From NCBI RefSeq assembly GCF_040629175.1, contig NZ_JBEXUX010000021.1, forward strand, positions 81,625-145,624: a stretch of DNA of 64,000 bases. The letters are read 5' to 3'. A program made the position numbers and the translations under genes. Source of the stretch: Embleya sp040629175. GTDB lineage: Bacteria; Actinomycetota; Actinomycetes; Streptomycetales; Streptomycetaceae. Shown piece by piece: positions 63,979 to 64,000 of the stretch. Numbering within the stretch: the first letter of the stretch is position 1; each line of letters opens with the position of its first letter. The notes beneath the pieces were generated by a model. That model saw only the letters and a list, made by a program, of their open reading frames with translations, was not told the DNA's origin and did not search any database.

Positions 63979-64000
63979 CCCCTCGCTCGTGACTTCGTGT

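Overview
The window is a 64-kb piece of a very GC-rich actinomycete chromosome, most likely a member of the Streptomycetaceae. The codon third positions are nearly all G or C, GTG starts are common, and the gene set is actinomycete core: the principal sigma factor HrdB, actinobacterial topoisomerase IV subunits ParE and ParC, the division protein SepH, the CutRS two-component system, a ferrochelatase with the actinobacterial cysteine pattern, and many small families found mainly in actinobacteria (DUF7455, DUF2630, DUF5998, DUF4193, DUF3093, DUF3710, DUF3159). From memory, the order hrdB - parE - parC - sepH - cutRS - dut follows the Streptomyces coelicolor SCO5820 to SCO5874 interval. The right part also matches the Mycobacterium tuberculosis block sigA - suhB - dut - Rv2694c - Rv2693c - ceoC/ceoB - Rv2690c - Rv2689c. 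No phage, insertion sequence, CRISPR array or biosynthetic cluster is visible.

Layout. 1-11 kb: 3' end of hrdB, a secreted trypsin-like protease, DUF7455, parE, a DUF485 plus sodium:solute symporter pair, a sucrase/ferredoxin-like protein, a small HD hydrolase, and parC on the opposite strand. 11-18 kb: DUF2630, a pair of M16 peptidase subunits, a CtpE-like P-type ATPase and a lipoprotein. 18-25 kb: a leftward group (acyl-CoA ligase, pseudouridine-5'-phosphate glycosidase, VOC protein) divergent from a large GNAT/acyl-CoA synthetase fusion, followed by a structured 0.58-kb intergenic region. 25-31 kb: DUF5998, a phosphodiesterase, a 28-residue membrane peptide, a double-VOC protein, a sulfurtransferase and sepH. 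31-39 kb: a two-TM protein, a lactone oxidase, ferrochelatase, an inositol monophosphatase, a 57-residue protein, cutRS and an acyl-ACP desaturase behind a strong palindromic operator. 39-46 kb: a NatAB-like exporter, gamma carbonic anhydrase, DUF4193, DUF3093, an SDR, a thioesterase, dut and DUF3710. 46-61 kb: potassium functions. 61-64 kb: an m5U RNA methyltransferase, then about 1.2 kb of gene-free, repeat-rich DNA.

The strongest theme is potassium homeostasis. A complete kdp operon (small peptide, kdpF, kdpA, kdpB, kdpC, kdpD, kdpE, nearly all translationally coupled) lies 3 kb from two soluble RCK (TrkA/CeoB/CeoC) proteins, which diverge from a KimA-type K+ transporter. No TrkH or KtrB channel subunit lies nearby, so the RCK pair may serve the KimA-like carrier. 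The other recurring pattern is regulatory. At least nine genes have a -10-like hexamer 6-8 bases before the start codon, as expected of leaderless mRNAs, and most convergent gene pairs are separated by a near-perfect hairpin terminator.
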